Shown here piece after piece: positions 41,846-53,527 of a DNA stretch of 64,000 nt; the stretch's first letter is position 1; each line of letters opens with the position of its first letter. The notes below the pieces were generated by a model. It was not told the origin of the DNA. It worked only from the letters and a program-made list of their open reading frames with translations, and did no database searches. The position numbers were made by a program, and so were the translations under genes. The stretch comes from Tenodera sinensis (lineage: Eukaryota > Arthropoda > Insecta > Mantodea > Mantidae): NCBI GenBank assembly GCA_030765045.1, contig CM060965.1, positions 150,298,374 through 150,362,373 of the forward strand. Reading direction: 5' to 3'.

Positions 41846-42550
41846 GTGTTGCACTCACATGACTTTCTATAATCTTCTACTGACCATTCTTACAAACCCT
41901 TATTCCTATATCCTCGTATTAGTTGAGATATACATATGCAGAAATTATCTTATTGCTTATTTCCTTGTAGGTACAAGGGAAATATGAGAATACAGTAGGT
42001 TTTGAACGATTGTAAAATCTTTTAAAGCTTTCAAATTCCGTTCTCTTTGTACCCAAATAACAAGGCATATCTCCGAAATGGTTCACTCTACAAACAAAAT
42101 TATTTGGGCATAAATTGTGTATTTTAGCAAAATCTACATTTTTTGTACAGTAAGATTTGGTCTATCTCTTACCGTTTACCAGTTATGCAAAAGTCATCCA
42201 GAATAAATACTACTACAGGGGCTATAGCTAGGAAATTCAAGATATACACTTCATTTGTTATAAAATATCTCAAACATGTGGCATTTTAATCAAACTCGTC
42301 AGTCATTTTCAAGAAAATCACTAGTTTAGAGTGGAACTATTTTCTTCAAAATCTTCGTGTCGCATCTTTGAAAGACATTAAACTTAAATACCAAATTTTG
42401 TTTTTATCAGACTTTTCCTTTTTGAGTTATGTTGTCCACACACTGACAGAGAGACACGCGCGCACGCCCGCGCGGTCCTTTTGCTAAAAATACATTTTTG
42501 TGGATTCAGGGGGTCTCAAAACATATTTCCGGTGAAATCTCGACATTGAT
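41846..42550 (-). repeat. RepA, minus-strand copy
   Basis: Begins GTGTTGCACTCACATGACTT, continues through TATCTCTTACCGTTTACC and GTTTTTATCAGACTTTTCC, then TTGAGTTATGTTGTCCACAC and an ACGCGCGCACGCCCGCGCGG tract (the microsatellite site). It ends with TTTCCGGTGAAATCTCGAC, the reverse of the RepA start. Confidence 0.82.
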
Positions 42551-44592
42551 CATATGTTCTGCCTCTGTCGACAACGATTGTTTACGTAGCAACATGGGTG
42601 TAAATTTCGCAACACTGATAGATGCCTGCGCACCTGTAGTTCCAAACTTCAAGGACATCGAACCATGCACACAGAGATCCCGAGGGCCAACGCCCATGTG
42701 GGTCCTATCTGCCCTGTAAACAATCCTGGGTGTTATCTTCAGGACTAGAATAACAGCTCAGTTGAAGAAAGGTTAACCCAGGGATACTCAACCGGAGGCA
42801 AGTTAGGGGAGATTGAAATCACCTCCTTCCACACGCTGGGACAGAATGACGTATTTATCCGTGGTTACTGAGTTCCAGAGGCATCACATTCTTATGCACA
42901 GGAAATCAGTGGCGTACATATTCATATTATACTTCTGATTAACCCACGATGTTTCCGAGGATTACTTTTTGTCACGATTTTCGCTTCAGAAGGTCTCAAT
43001 ATTTGCTGCAAAAGATGAAGTGCCCAGTCTCAAAAGATAAGCAAGGTGATTTTCACTTATCTTGCTGTGATACTCACTTTTAATGTAGTTCATTTTTAAA
43101 ATGTTTGTTCGCAGATGTAAGTGGAGTCAAAGACTGCCATTAAACTACAAACGAAGAAACGTAATCTCGGGTACTTACAGCAGGGCAAAGACCTAAATAA
43201 TTCCTACTCTTTCTTCTCAGAACATTTTACAGTCGTGGAATTCTGCAATGCAATTACTTTCGTATTTTGTAGCTTGTGTGAAGCTTCACTACATAGAAAC
43301 TTCAAAAGTGCAAAATAATTGGATTTTGATTTCAAAAGTTTTTAGGTATTTAAAATGTGAAGAGAATATGTCGTACAATTGCTTCAAAAGTTCATTGTAT
43401 TTTTCTGCAAAATAACCTTTATCGTGAACACGGAACGTAAGCAAGCGAAATGGTATAAATCAGCAACAACCAGTCTTACAAATAAAAGCTTAACTTCATC
43501 ATCTTCATCTCGAAAACAAAAATATTCGTCCTCCCATTGAATTGTATGTACTACTATATATACTCCACACCATCCGCCTCTGACTAGAAGGTCTGGTTAT
43601 GGTTGCCTTGCTCAGTAGAGGGGCAAAGTAACATGTGTAGGAAAACCGGGCGTGTGCTCGCTTGTTGAACACCCTTGGGTTAGCCTATGTGATTGCGGCA
43701 ACAAGTGTCGGCCAGGAGCAGCACCGAGAATTTGTCCCTCCACTACTCTTGGGAACGGAACGATAGCCCAGAGGTTTCTGAGGTTTTACCACCTCCATTT
43801 GGCGCATTTCTAGATATCATTTTGTGCCTATCATCGAGAAAATTGGTAAATTCGCTAACTTAGCGAAATTCATGATTCCAACTTACACGCAAGACATTTT
43901 TCTGCTCCACAACCAAACGACCCTGTTCACAGTTTATACACCGCAATTGATCAGTTAGACAATGAAGCCGAACATCAAGATGATCTTGGGCAGATATTAC
44001 GCAACGTTTGTTATGTCTGTAAAATATTGCACTATAGTGAAATTTGTTCATTATAACAAATCAGAGCCTAGAAGTAGAATGTGTAGTTCTACAGAAAATC
44101 ACTGATGGTAAACATAAAGAACAGGAGGTACTCTCTGCCTTGAAGATACATTATCTTACACACGCCGGTCTTATCCATATACATAGTCTACAAAAGCATA
44201 CTTAATTCTTTCATCCTTATAGCTGCATTTCTGAATTACCACCTTCATTCCTATAACTTTGGTGACGTACACATAGCAAACATGTACAATGATCTAATGT
44301 CAAAATCCGAATCGAGAAATTTGTTAGCGTATTGAAAGAAGGAGAACTACACTTCCAGTTTATTGTACCAACACTTGTGGTTGTGTGTCAAACGTTCCGA
44401 AAAGACATCTTCCTATTTAGTCGGTGAAATTCCCGAATACTACTATTTCTGCGAACTGTGATAGCTCTCCGTGGTAATAAGTTCCAACAATCTTGGTAAC
44501 CCCCTTCCGCGTATGTTGTCACGAGATGATGATTTTCGCTCGATTACGCAATAGTGACTGCTATTTTCCTCATGCTTAACTTTTTTAAACAG
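42551..44592. other. Unassigned sequence
   Basis: No gene or repeat recognised. The short frames lack motifs. Confidence 0.4.
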
Positions 44593-44727
44593 GACCGTGC
44601 TCCTCTTTGTCCGTTGTGCGACAACTTTTTGTTAGTCAGTCACGTGCTGCCAGAGTGTTTCCCGAACGCATCTACGGGACTCTCTGCAACTGCTTGCCAG
44701 ACTTGCAGAGGTCTTGGTGGACAGTAA
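44593..44727 (+). pseudogene. Possible LINE ORF2 C-terminus (zinc-knuckle segment)
   Basis: After an acceptor-like CTTTTTTAAACAG, a 44-codon frame to TAA reads DRAPLCPLCDNFLLVSHVLP then ECFP. The spacing CX2CX8HX4C is the Cys-His motif found near the C-terminus of many LINE ORF2 proteins (C..C....T..HIL.EC). Beyond the TAA, another frame gives FEILWNDQHEFKGLEF, reminiscent of the last residues of such ORFs. Upstream LINE domains are absent, so this is either a 5'-truncated copy or coincidence. Confidence 0.35.
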
Positions 44728-46523
44728 ACAAACGGTGGAAATAGTTTTGAAATTTTGTGGAATGATCAACATGAATTTAAGGGCCTAGAATTTTAGATAT
44801 CGAATTTTCATTGCCTCACTGATTTGTTATAATTATCTATATAATTGCTTTCACTAGTACTTTTATTTTATATTGAATTTTATCTATGGTTTTTGCCATG
44901 ATCCACTTTATAAAGGATCACTCAACCATGTAGTTCAGTGCCCATTGAAAGAACTATAACAAAGAGGGATCTAAATCCGCAGTTCGAGAACATAAAGGTC
45001 GGCATGCATCTTTGGCGGCTGATTCTCTCATTGTTGCTTCATTAGCATATTTAGTGTAATTAACCTTCCCTAGGTAAAAGGCCAAACCAGAGTCCACGTG
45101 TGAAACTACAGAGAAAGGTTCACTTACCGTCAGTCTGTGTGTGCATAAGATTCTTCCATAACTGTCTCCTGCAGAAATTATGCGGGTAACTCCCTGTGGG
45201 CGAATTTCTCAAAGGAAACTCGCCCTTCCAAAAAATGAAAAGTTAAAATCAGCCCTTCCCTGTAAACACAGCAAACAAAAGAACACGCAAGAAATAAAAA
45301 AGAATGAAAGTAAAACTACAACAGAAACCTTAATGTAAATACAAAGGAATCGCCTTATCAAGCGCTATATTCCTGTCCCCTACACGTTCTAACGATCTGT
45401 GTAAGGATGCGCTCTCCAACCAGCACAAAGGTGAATGAATTAATCGGCCATCCATTTCTGAATGTTCGTTAAAGCACTGACTCACAGTTTCAGGAGAGAG
45501 GAAGGGGATACTGCCATGCAGTTAATGACAAATGTCTCTTGCCTATCCCAAAAACAAAGGATTTATGTGGAGCAACGTTTCAAAACAATAGCACATTTTT
45601 TTAAAAAATCACTAGTACTAGTTTTAAACTATTTAGTAGGTTGGTATGCCTATTGCAATTAAATCCGGACTTCTGCATTAAAGTTTGGAATGAATCGATC
45701 CGAAATTGTGGATTTTTGTACAATTTACACACGAGTGTGCTAATCTGACATCTGTTGGTGCACCAGTCACTCTACCAGTGTGTCTGCTCCCCACGGTAAT
45801 ATGATAATCTTGATAAATTACCTTTGGGAAACATTCACCCAGCCTAATATCAGGATAGGCAATAGGGGATTAGATAAGTTAAAATATATAAGATTTAAAT
45901 TTCGTTTGCAAAGCATATATCATCCCTGCCAAGCTGCACCTAGCGCCTTGGCTGACACTGCGAACCTGAAGGAACAAACGGAATGAAGGATTGAATGAAA
46001 TAATTAACGAAGTGAAATGAAGCGACAGGAAATTTGGAGGATGTAATTACCCTTCCCAGCATTCAACTGGTAACCGGTGAAATCCGCAAGAAACAATTAT
46101 AATAATTGTAATATTTGCAGTAAATATTGAATATAAATTATTCAATGGATTGACAATATTAAGCATCAGAGGTCGCTTTCATTCGGTACCACACAAGCAC
46201 GCGAGATGAACTACCGAGGTGTGTAGAAAAAGGTGGGCAGGTTGTGTATGTATACATGGTAGCAGACATGCACACACACACACGGGTTTGTAATATAAAT
46301 TATGTAGCAGCCCACACTGTTCCTCAGGAAATGTACACAATACAGACCACACGTAGTGAACGGTGTTAACATAAGCCTGTTTTCCCAACTCAGTACGTGT
46401 GACACGGTGTACTGCATATGAGTGATAGAAAAACACAAATTTATTTAACAATTTTCATATTCTCTAAAACAGTTCAAAGCTCTTTCAATCTAACTTCTCT
46501 CTTACTTCATTTCTACTTCCTTT
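44728..46523. other. Unassigned sequence
   Basis: No gene or repeat was recognised. Confidence 0.4.
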
Positions 46524-46655
46524 ACCACGGTAAATAGAAGAGGTATTGCATTCCACCTTAAAGTTCAGTACGGAGATTTCATCGGAAATATATCTCTTAA
46601 CAACACCTTCATGAAACAAAAAGCATATTTAGAAAAATATCTGTGTATGTCTAAT
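46524..46655 (+). repeat. RepA, 5' fragment
   Basis: GTAAATAGAAGAGGTATTGC, ATTCCACC, GGAGATTTCATCGGAAATAT and ATATTTAGAAAAATATCTGT follow the RepA start. The copy stops where the CTGTCTGT tract would begin. Confidence 0.65.
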
Positions 46656-47790
46656 TAATTCTACCATAAATGAGCAAAACAGAAAGTAACAGGTATGCAA
46701 TAATTACTTAAATTTATTAGCTCTGTGGAACCGTACCTATCCCCGCCAGAGCAGAACTGTCGTATGTGCTTCTGCTTTGCACTCCAATGTTGATAACCGA
46801 ATCATTTTTTTTAAAGAAATGTGTACCATTACTCAAATTGCGTTCTTTACAAAATTGTCACATTTTTATATTGTTTATTTCAATATTTTCTTTCCTCCTT
46901 TTCCCTTCTTTTCCCAGGTGTAACCAGGTTTTCCGTTTCGGATTTTTGTACTGTTTATACGTCTTGTACTCAAAACACCAGTAAACTCGGAAGTTAATCT
47001 GACCACTTGTTTTACTGGAAATGAAGGATATTTCTCACATAATTTGTTATGAACATTCAATGCTACTGTTTATTCACCACCAATCAACGGTTTGTCCATC
47101 TTATACGTTACGTAAGTTGACGAAGACGTAAGAGTAAATTCACCCGAACTGTCCACCATGATACAGTGCTGGTTTTCTGGCTGTAAACAATTTTCTGTAA
47201 ATACCCGAAAATCAGGTGTTCATGCGCATTGCATGTTGGGACTTGTAGCTCTGTTTAAGGGATGAATCAGTGTTATTTAAACTCTTAAACATTTGTATAA
47301 TATAAACCATCTAAAATTAATATTATAACGTGGGACTACTTTCCTTCGCGCATTGCTACCGTGTTGTACTACCGTTCATTGGTCGCCTGGGTTTGTTTCG
47401 GCAGCGGTCTACTTAAGAGTGAATTCAGGGTGTAATTTTTACCTCACTAATTTCAATGACTGTATCATAATTTAACAACAACTAAATAATTGAATTGTAT
47501 TGTTTTATGATACCTTGGATGGAATACTTTAGCTTTTAATAGGTAATATGATGTATTACTTTGTAATATGATAGTTCGTAGATGGTCAAAACACCAGCAA
47601 CAAAAACGCGTTACACGATCATATTCTAATCACCTCTTCGCGTACAAGACGCACAAAACAGACTGTGAAATAAATAAGTTAGAGCTCTGTAAGGTTGCCA
47701 CATATATCATGTTGAGAGGTAAAACAAATCAAAGCGAGCAGACAAAACTCTGCCGATCCCCTTGCAGAATTATTTCATTTCTCATTACAC

Positions 47791-47883
<93 letters not shown>

Positions 47884-49218
47884 TGTTTGTTGTGATCCTA
47901 GGCACCCGCGGTCTAGTATATAACTTACGATAGGGAATTCAGAGGGAAGCAATATTGAAATTGACAACAGCTGACTAGGATTTATTGGATAAAATACTAT
48001 TTGATCGTGTGCACTAAACGACACTGATAATGTTTCTATCGTGATGAACACCAAAACTCAAATGCACTATACCAGGTGAGTCAGCCACCTCTTATGGTTT
48101 GAAAGTTACGCCAACCATGAAAGGGCATTTGCGCTTTAGTCCAGTTTTGTTCTTACTGAAATGCACTACTTGACGTTCTTAGAGGAATGCGCGAAGTTCA
48201 GAGGAACAGCGGTTTAAGGGACAAGAACATACTCCTCGCTAAAGTACATTTCGGAAACATAAGATTCCATTACTGAAAGAGAATTCCGGTTTCCAGCCAA
48301 TTTTACAAGCTTTTCATTAGAATATACAAAGCAACGTAATTCAGTAAACGCCTCTGAAAAAACGGACCTATCATATCAGTACACCAACACCACCATATGA
48401 AAATAAAATGGTGGTTTCTTGTACTTAGATCCAGGGTTGGCTGCAAAAAATTGAGTCACGCCTCATTCACCATGAACCCATACGGTCAAAACGTACATAA
48501 TATTAAATAACGATTTATTTGAATTTATGCTTAAACTACGTCTCGTACATTGCAAGCAATAGGTATGCATAATAGCTTTTGTCATTTAAGCAGTAATATT
48601 AGAACTTCCAGCAAAGGATTAAGATTGACTTAAAAGGCTAAGTTAAGCACAAAAACTCGCGAACTGGCAATGACTAGCGCCTGGAATACAAGTCGAACTA
48701 CTGAACTATAGGAATGAGGAATGTGCTTTCAGTCAAGTCTCGAGGCATTGTGCATTATCAAAACTTGGATACCGAATTCACAGTAACCTAACTATAAAGT
48801 CCCTGAGCGTTTAGGACATTACAACTTAAATCGTCTTTGTTTGTCTTTATGTTGTAATAGAACAGATATATGACTTCTGCCTCATTGAACTGGCATGGTG
48901 CAGTGTGCTATTATGAATCCCGACTCCCTGTATTGTCCACGCGTAAGCTTTTGCATGATATTTTGTGTCATTCCTTCATGCATTCAACAGACGAGTACAT
49001 TGATATGCTTTTGATCTACGGAGAAGCAAGAGCCAATGTAAATACAACTCGACATCTATACTGGGAGAGATATCCTAATAGACAACAGTACCATAAAATG
49101 GAAATAAAACAATTACAAATTAAAATATCCGCTTTTAACATAATCATTGTTCAGCCAGTGTTATTTATGATTATTACACGGTAAAAAGTAGTCGAACCAC
49201 ATATACACCAGACGAATT
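46656..49218. other. Unassigned sequence around a TAA microsatellite
   Basis: Apart from the (TAA)30 tract at 47791-47881, nothing was recognised. The 121- and 89-codon frames across the tract are repeat artefacts. Confidence 0.4.
47791..47881. repeat. Perfect (TAA)30 microsatellite
   Basis: About ninety bases of uninterrupted TAA, ended by TGATG. Confidence 0.96.
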
Positions 49219-49456
49219 GTTGGTCTGGGTGGCTCAGTTAGTTAGACGCTGACCAACTCATCCCCAGGTCATGGGTTCAAATCAGGCCCAGACCGATGGT
49301 TTTTAAGTGTGGCTAGAAACGACGGCTCCAAGTTAGTAGATTTACTGGCATCTAAAAGAACTCCTTCGGGACAAAATTCCGGCACACTGGCGACGCTGGT
49401 GTGATCCAACAATTGATAGCGTCGTTAAATAACAAAATAATGTTCAATTTTAAACT
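49219..49456 (+). mobile_element. SINE B, tRNA-derived, with 9-bp target duplication
   Basis: AGACGAATT at 49210-49218 and 49457-49465 flanks a 238-bp element. Its head (49222-49294) is exactly tRNA length and keeps an eight-pair acceptor stem (GGTCTGGG with CCCAGACC). There is an A-box region (TGGCTCAGTTAGTTAGACG) and a B box (GGTTCAAATC, 49274-49283), but a decayed T stem. The body includes CATCTAAAAGAACTCCTTCG, GGCACACTGGCGACGCTGG and ATAGCGTCGTTAAATAAC, followed by an A-rich tail. Only one copy was noticed in this window. It differs from SINE A in head and body. Confidence 0.9.
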
Positions 49457-49465
49457 AGACGAATT

Positions 49466-50648
49466 ACAAATCGTGCGTTCGTTCCAACTGAGCTACCTAG
49501 TAGCTTGACAGATGAACATTCGATTTAATAAGTAGTATTTGCTGATGCCAGTGAACATCGTCAACTTTTAATTGCGAGTATATTAAAAGGCGATGTTTAA
49601 ACATCTACTTTAGCACCTACTAATTTCATCGAGTGTGTAACCAAAGACATCCATGTTAAATACTTGGGTAGAACCAAGTATAGGAGGCGATGTTTGCATT
49701 TTCGAATTTAAATGCGGACTGTATAAAACTGAAAATAAGGGGCAGCTGCCTCACCTGGTATATGAAAATGAAAAACATACCTTGGACTGTATTATACCAC
49801 ATTCCCTGTTTGGAGAACTTAATTACACAGACAAACAATGTATTATATACATACAGAGTTGTTATGACTGATTTTAATGAGCAGGAAACTTCATTCTTTT
49901 TCATTTAGAATGTATTGTGTGGTATTTATTTTATGCTCTGAATCATTTAGTAACAATATTAAAACTAATTATATCCATAATTCAATTAGAGAAATATAAA
50001 TAATGATGAATATACAACGGAAACAAACTTCATTTACTTTTGGGTGGAAAATGCCTTCTTGCCTCCTTTTGCATACTCGTCCAACAGGAGTCCCAACAAC
50101 AGCGTAAAAATAACAATTTATACTGACATAACAGAAAAGAGATGGGCATTCAAATTGGATGGACGGTTGCAGGAAGGGAGGGACGGATAGATGCTACAGT
50201 TATGAGTTCATTCAGAGTGGCCAAATTTAGTCAGTTTAATCAAATTAGTCATTTCGGTTTCCGATTACAGTTACTTTAACTGTTATCGGTATTACGTTGT
50301 TTCTAAATCACCGGAACCTAAATTTTTAAAATGAGAAATCGTTACATGTAACCCTACAAGTTGCGGAATTCTTCGTTTTTTCAAGTTTTTGGAATTTAGT
50401 AACTTCACTTACAACACATCACAGAGTAGTACAAAACTGTAAACATGATTAAATTATCTCCTCTTTCTATTCACCATAGAGTAGTGGTTACCTAAGCTAT
50501 AAACTGTGGAGGATTTGGAGAGCACTACAGCAGAGATAGCGAAAACGATTAGCCAGGTATTTAGATTTGCAGATACACCTGGATTTCTCAGGGTTTATTT
50601 TTTCCTTTCCTTTTCTTTCTCTTCTTCTTTACTTTTTCTACTACACAT
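49466..50648. other. Unassigned sequence
   Basis: No gene. Overlapping frames at 49653-49908 on both strands carry no motif. Confidence 0.4.
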
Positions 50649-50760
50649 AGTAAAGTAGAGGAAGTATTGTATACCACCCAAATATTCGATGTCGAGATTT
50701 CACCGGAAATATGTTTTGAGGTCCCCTGAATCCACAAAAAGGCGCATTTTTAGAAAAAAG

Positions 50761-50770
50761 GTCTGTGTGT

Positions 50771-50846
<76 letters not shown>
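50761..50846. repeat. (TG)n microsatellite inside RepA
   Basis: GTCTGTGTGTGTGTCTG followed by about 33 TG, at the site where other RepA copies carry CTGTCTGT, TGCG or CACGCG tracts. Confidence 0.93.
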
Positions 50847-50847
<1 letters not shown>

Positions 50848-51228
50848 TCACTGTTGACAGCATAACTCAAAAACGAAAAGTGGGTTAAAAATGAAAGCTG
50901 ATATTTAAGGTTAATGTCTTTCAAGGATGCGACACGAAGATTTTGAAGAAAATTTCTCCACCCTATACTAACTTTTACATGGAAAATTTTTCGAAAATTT
51001 TTATTTTCTTGAAAATGGCTCTAACGATGTTGATTAAAATTCCATATATTTAAGATATTTGAATGACAAATGAAATGTATATCTTGAATTTTCTGGCTAA
51101 AGCTCATGAAGCCCTATTTACTTTGGATGGCTTTTGCATAACTGGTAAACTGTAAGAGACAGACTAAATTTTGCTATACATAAGATGTAGATCTTGCTAA
51201 AACACACAGTTGATATCCAAATATATAT

Positions 51229-51342
51229 ATAAATAAATAAAAAAAATAGAAATAAAAATAAAAATAAATATATAAATATATATATATATAAATATTTATA
51301 TATTTATTTTTATTTTTATTTCTATTTTTTTTATTTATTTAT
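51229..51342. repeat. 114-bp AT palindrome
   Basis: 51229-51279 is the exact reverse complement of 51292-51342 (51-bp arms). The 12-base centre is TA-repeat flanked by an A on each side, so the whole is palindromic except for one A-A mismatch. The arms contain no G and a single C/G pair (ATAGAA/TTCTAT). Other RepA copies lack it. Confidence 0.95.
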
Positions 51343-51735
51343 TTATTTTTTTTTTATTTTTTTTTTTTTTTTTGGTAGGTTAAACCATTTCGGAGATATT
51401 CCTTGTTATTTATGCAAGTTTTGGAGAACTTATACTTCTGTCAAATGGAACATCATTATTTTTTTATATGTTAAGCGTGCAAAGAGAACGGAATCTCAAA
51501 GCTTTAAAAGATTTGACTATCGCTCAAAGCCTACTGTATTCCCACTTTCTCCTTGCAGCGGATCAGTAGACCAGCGATTTCTCCTTGCAGCTACACGGAA
51601 ATAAGCAAATAAGATAATTTCTGTAAACGTTTATCTCAACTAACACAAGGAACATACAGGGATAAGAGTTTGTAGGAATGGTTAGTACAAGAGTAGAAAA
51701 AGTCATCTGAGTGAGATACATCACAGTTTTTGAAG

Positions 51736-53069
51736 GCATTTTCTGAGTCATGTCACGTTTGTATTTGGTACCACATAAAAGGACATGTTCGCCATTGTAG
51801 CATTAAAATAATCTATAATTCAGATTTCAAAGTTTCATTCTTCTTCAAGGATTAACCTCATCTTTGTAGGACTTACACCCTCAAGGACTTAGAGGCCTGT
51901 GTTTTGGACCACTGGTCGTAGAGGAGCAAGCAAAATTTGCAGCATAGCATATCTAGGATGGGTGGTCTTCACCACCATACCAAGTATTGAGCTGAAGAAG
52001 GTGATGAACGTATAGATGAAAGTCATGATAGGAAAATTATCCAATCCAGCATTTGACTGAAGAAAACGCCCCAAAAACTTCGGTCAGGTTGGTGTGCCCC
52101 GGAGGTTTGATATCGGGACTTCCCGAATACGAGTCGCACATTCGCTTAGTTCAAATTATTATATAAAAATGTTGTTTCACGCACTTAAATAATGTGAAAA
52201 ATGGCAACTGCAGGCCTCATCATCGTTAGCTTTAATACGAGTAGGCATATAAAGTAGATATACGTACAATAACTGGTGTTTTAGTGTAAGAGCCTCTTTA
52301 AGCTTGCTCGGTCACAAGAATCTGTGTACTTGTAGGACTTATAAACTATAAAGTTCTGGTTGTTACCTACTCAACCATTCATACAGGTATTTATCGTGAG
52401 AAGCAGGAAGTGATTGCAAAATAGCCGTTATGTAACACTACCATTATAAATATGCTCTTGCTGTATTCAATACCGTGAATAACTGGATTATTACGCGTGC
52501 CAATAATAACAATGACGTAATTTCTGTAACAATGTCGTAATACCCATATTGCAAGTTTCTGCGGCTTGGAGAGATGAAATCATTCTTTACTTGGATAAAA
52601 ATATACAAAAAACTTAGGCTATAACACAGTCCGTAGCACTTGCTCACTTTTACCTTAGGAAACAATGTATACAAGTAGCTGTCTTATCGGTTGTGCAAGT
52701 CAAGTGAGATGACATCAAATGGAAAGAGACAAGCTAACCCATGGGCATATGTATAAACATGCTTTCCTTTATGACACGGATGCCGAATTATTTAATGAAC
52801 GTAATGCTAGCATTGCTTAGAATATTGTATCCAAGTTGTGAATAATAATCTTTATATGCTGAAACTTTTATTCATGCCATAAGCAATACGCTTGTTTTTT
52901 GTAGACATTATTGTTTTATATCATAACATATTTATCTAAACATATACTTTATGGTGTGCATACAAATACTTCTTAATGTTTACGCTCAATCATGCCATAA
53001 TATATCGCTTACACGCCACTCCAATGGATCTCATTACATCCACTTCTTCACAACAACATCAGTGCCAAT
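51736..53069. other. Unassigned sequence
   Basis: No gene or repeat recognised. Confidence 0.4.
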
Positions 53070-53197
53070 AAAAGGTGCACCAGTTCATAACGACACTGCT
53101 AATCCAAAAATCAAAAGTGTACTTGTTCATAACGACACTGTTTAATGCGACAATAGAAGGTACACCTGTTCATAACGGAACTGCTAACCACCTATCA
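53070..53197 (+). repeat. Three-copy tandem repeat, unit 42-43 bp
   Basis: GTTCATAACG[A/G]ACTG recurs three times at a constant spacing of about 43 bases, each preceded by A-rich GGTGCACC/GTGTACTT/GGTACACC. The copies are about 53070-53112, 53113-53155 and 53156-53197. Confidence 0.85.
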
Positions 53198-53508
53198 AAA
53201 GATCCGCAATGCTTTACCGTATGTGCATATTTCCATCCAAACTATTGATTCCTCTATATGAAATAAAGCCACACTGTTTATTTTGTGTTAATATTTTAAA
53301 TATTATTCTAATAAATTACATTTATCTTCTCGTTTTTGTAAGTCCAAGTTTTTAAAGGTCATAGCATAAATTCGCTCTGTATCATTGTGTCAAGATCAAT
53401 ATAACAGCAAAATATGAGGTGGCAAGTATCGATTCTCTAGGTATAATTGAATAACAAATACACGATTAAAATGTAGCACACCAGTGATAATATGCAGCGT
53501 AGAATATT

Positions 53509-53527
53509 AAAAAAAAAAAAAAAAAAA
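53509..53527. repeat. A19 homopolymer
   Basis: An uninterrupted run of 19 A. No retroposon body was recognised upstream. Confidence 0.85.

Larger units (their letters stand above)
50649..51735 (+). repeat. RepA, longest copy
   Basis: Begins AGTAAAGTAGAGGAAGTATT, continues TTTCACCGGAAATATGTTTT, a (TG)n tract (50761-50846), CATAACTCAAAAACGAAAAG, CGACACGAAGATTTTGAAG, TTGAAAATGGCTCTAACGAT, AACTGGTAAACTGTAAGAG and GCAAAGAGAACGGAATCTCA, and ends near GTGAGATACATCAC. It is longer than other copies because it holds the expanded microsatellite and a ~150-bp AT-rich palindromic insert at 51221-51375. Confidence 0.85.

Noticed and set aside
47568..48054. Poly-Ile and poly-Leu frames on opposite strands
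   Set aside because: Both are readings of the TAA microsatellite.
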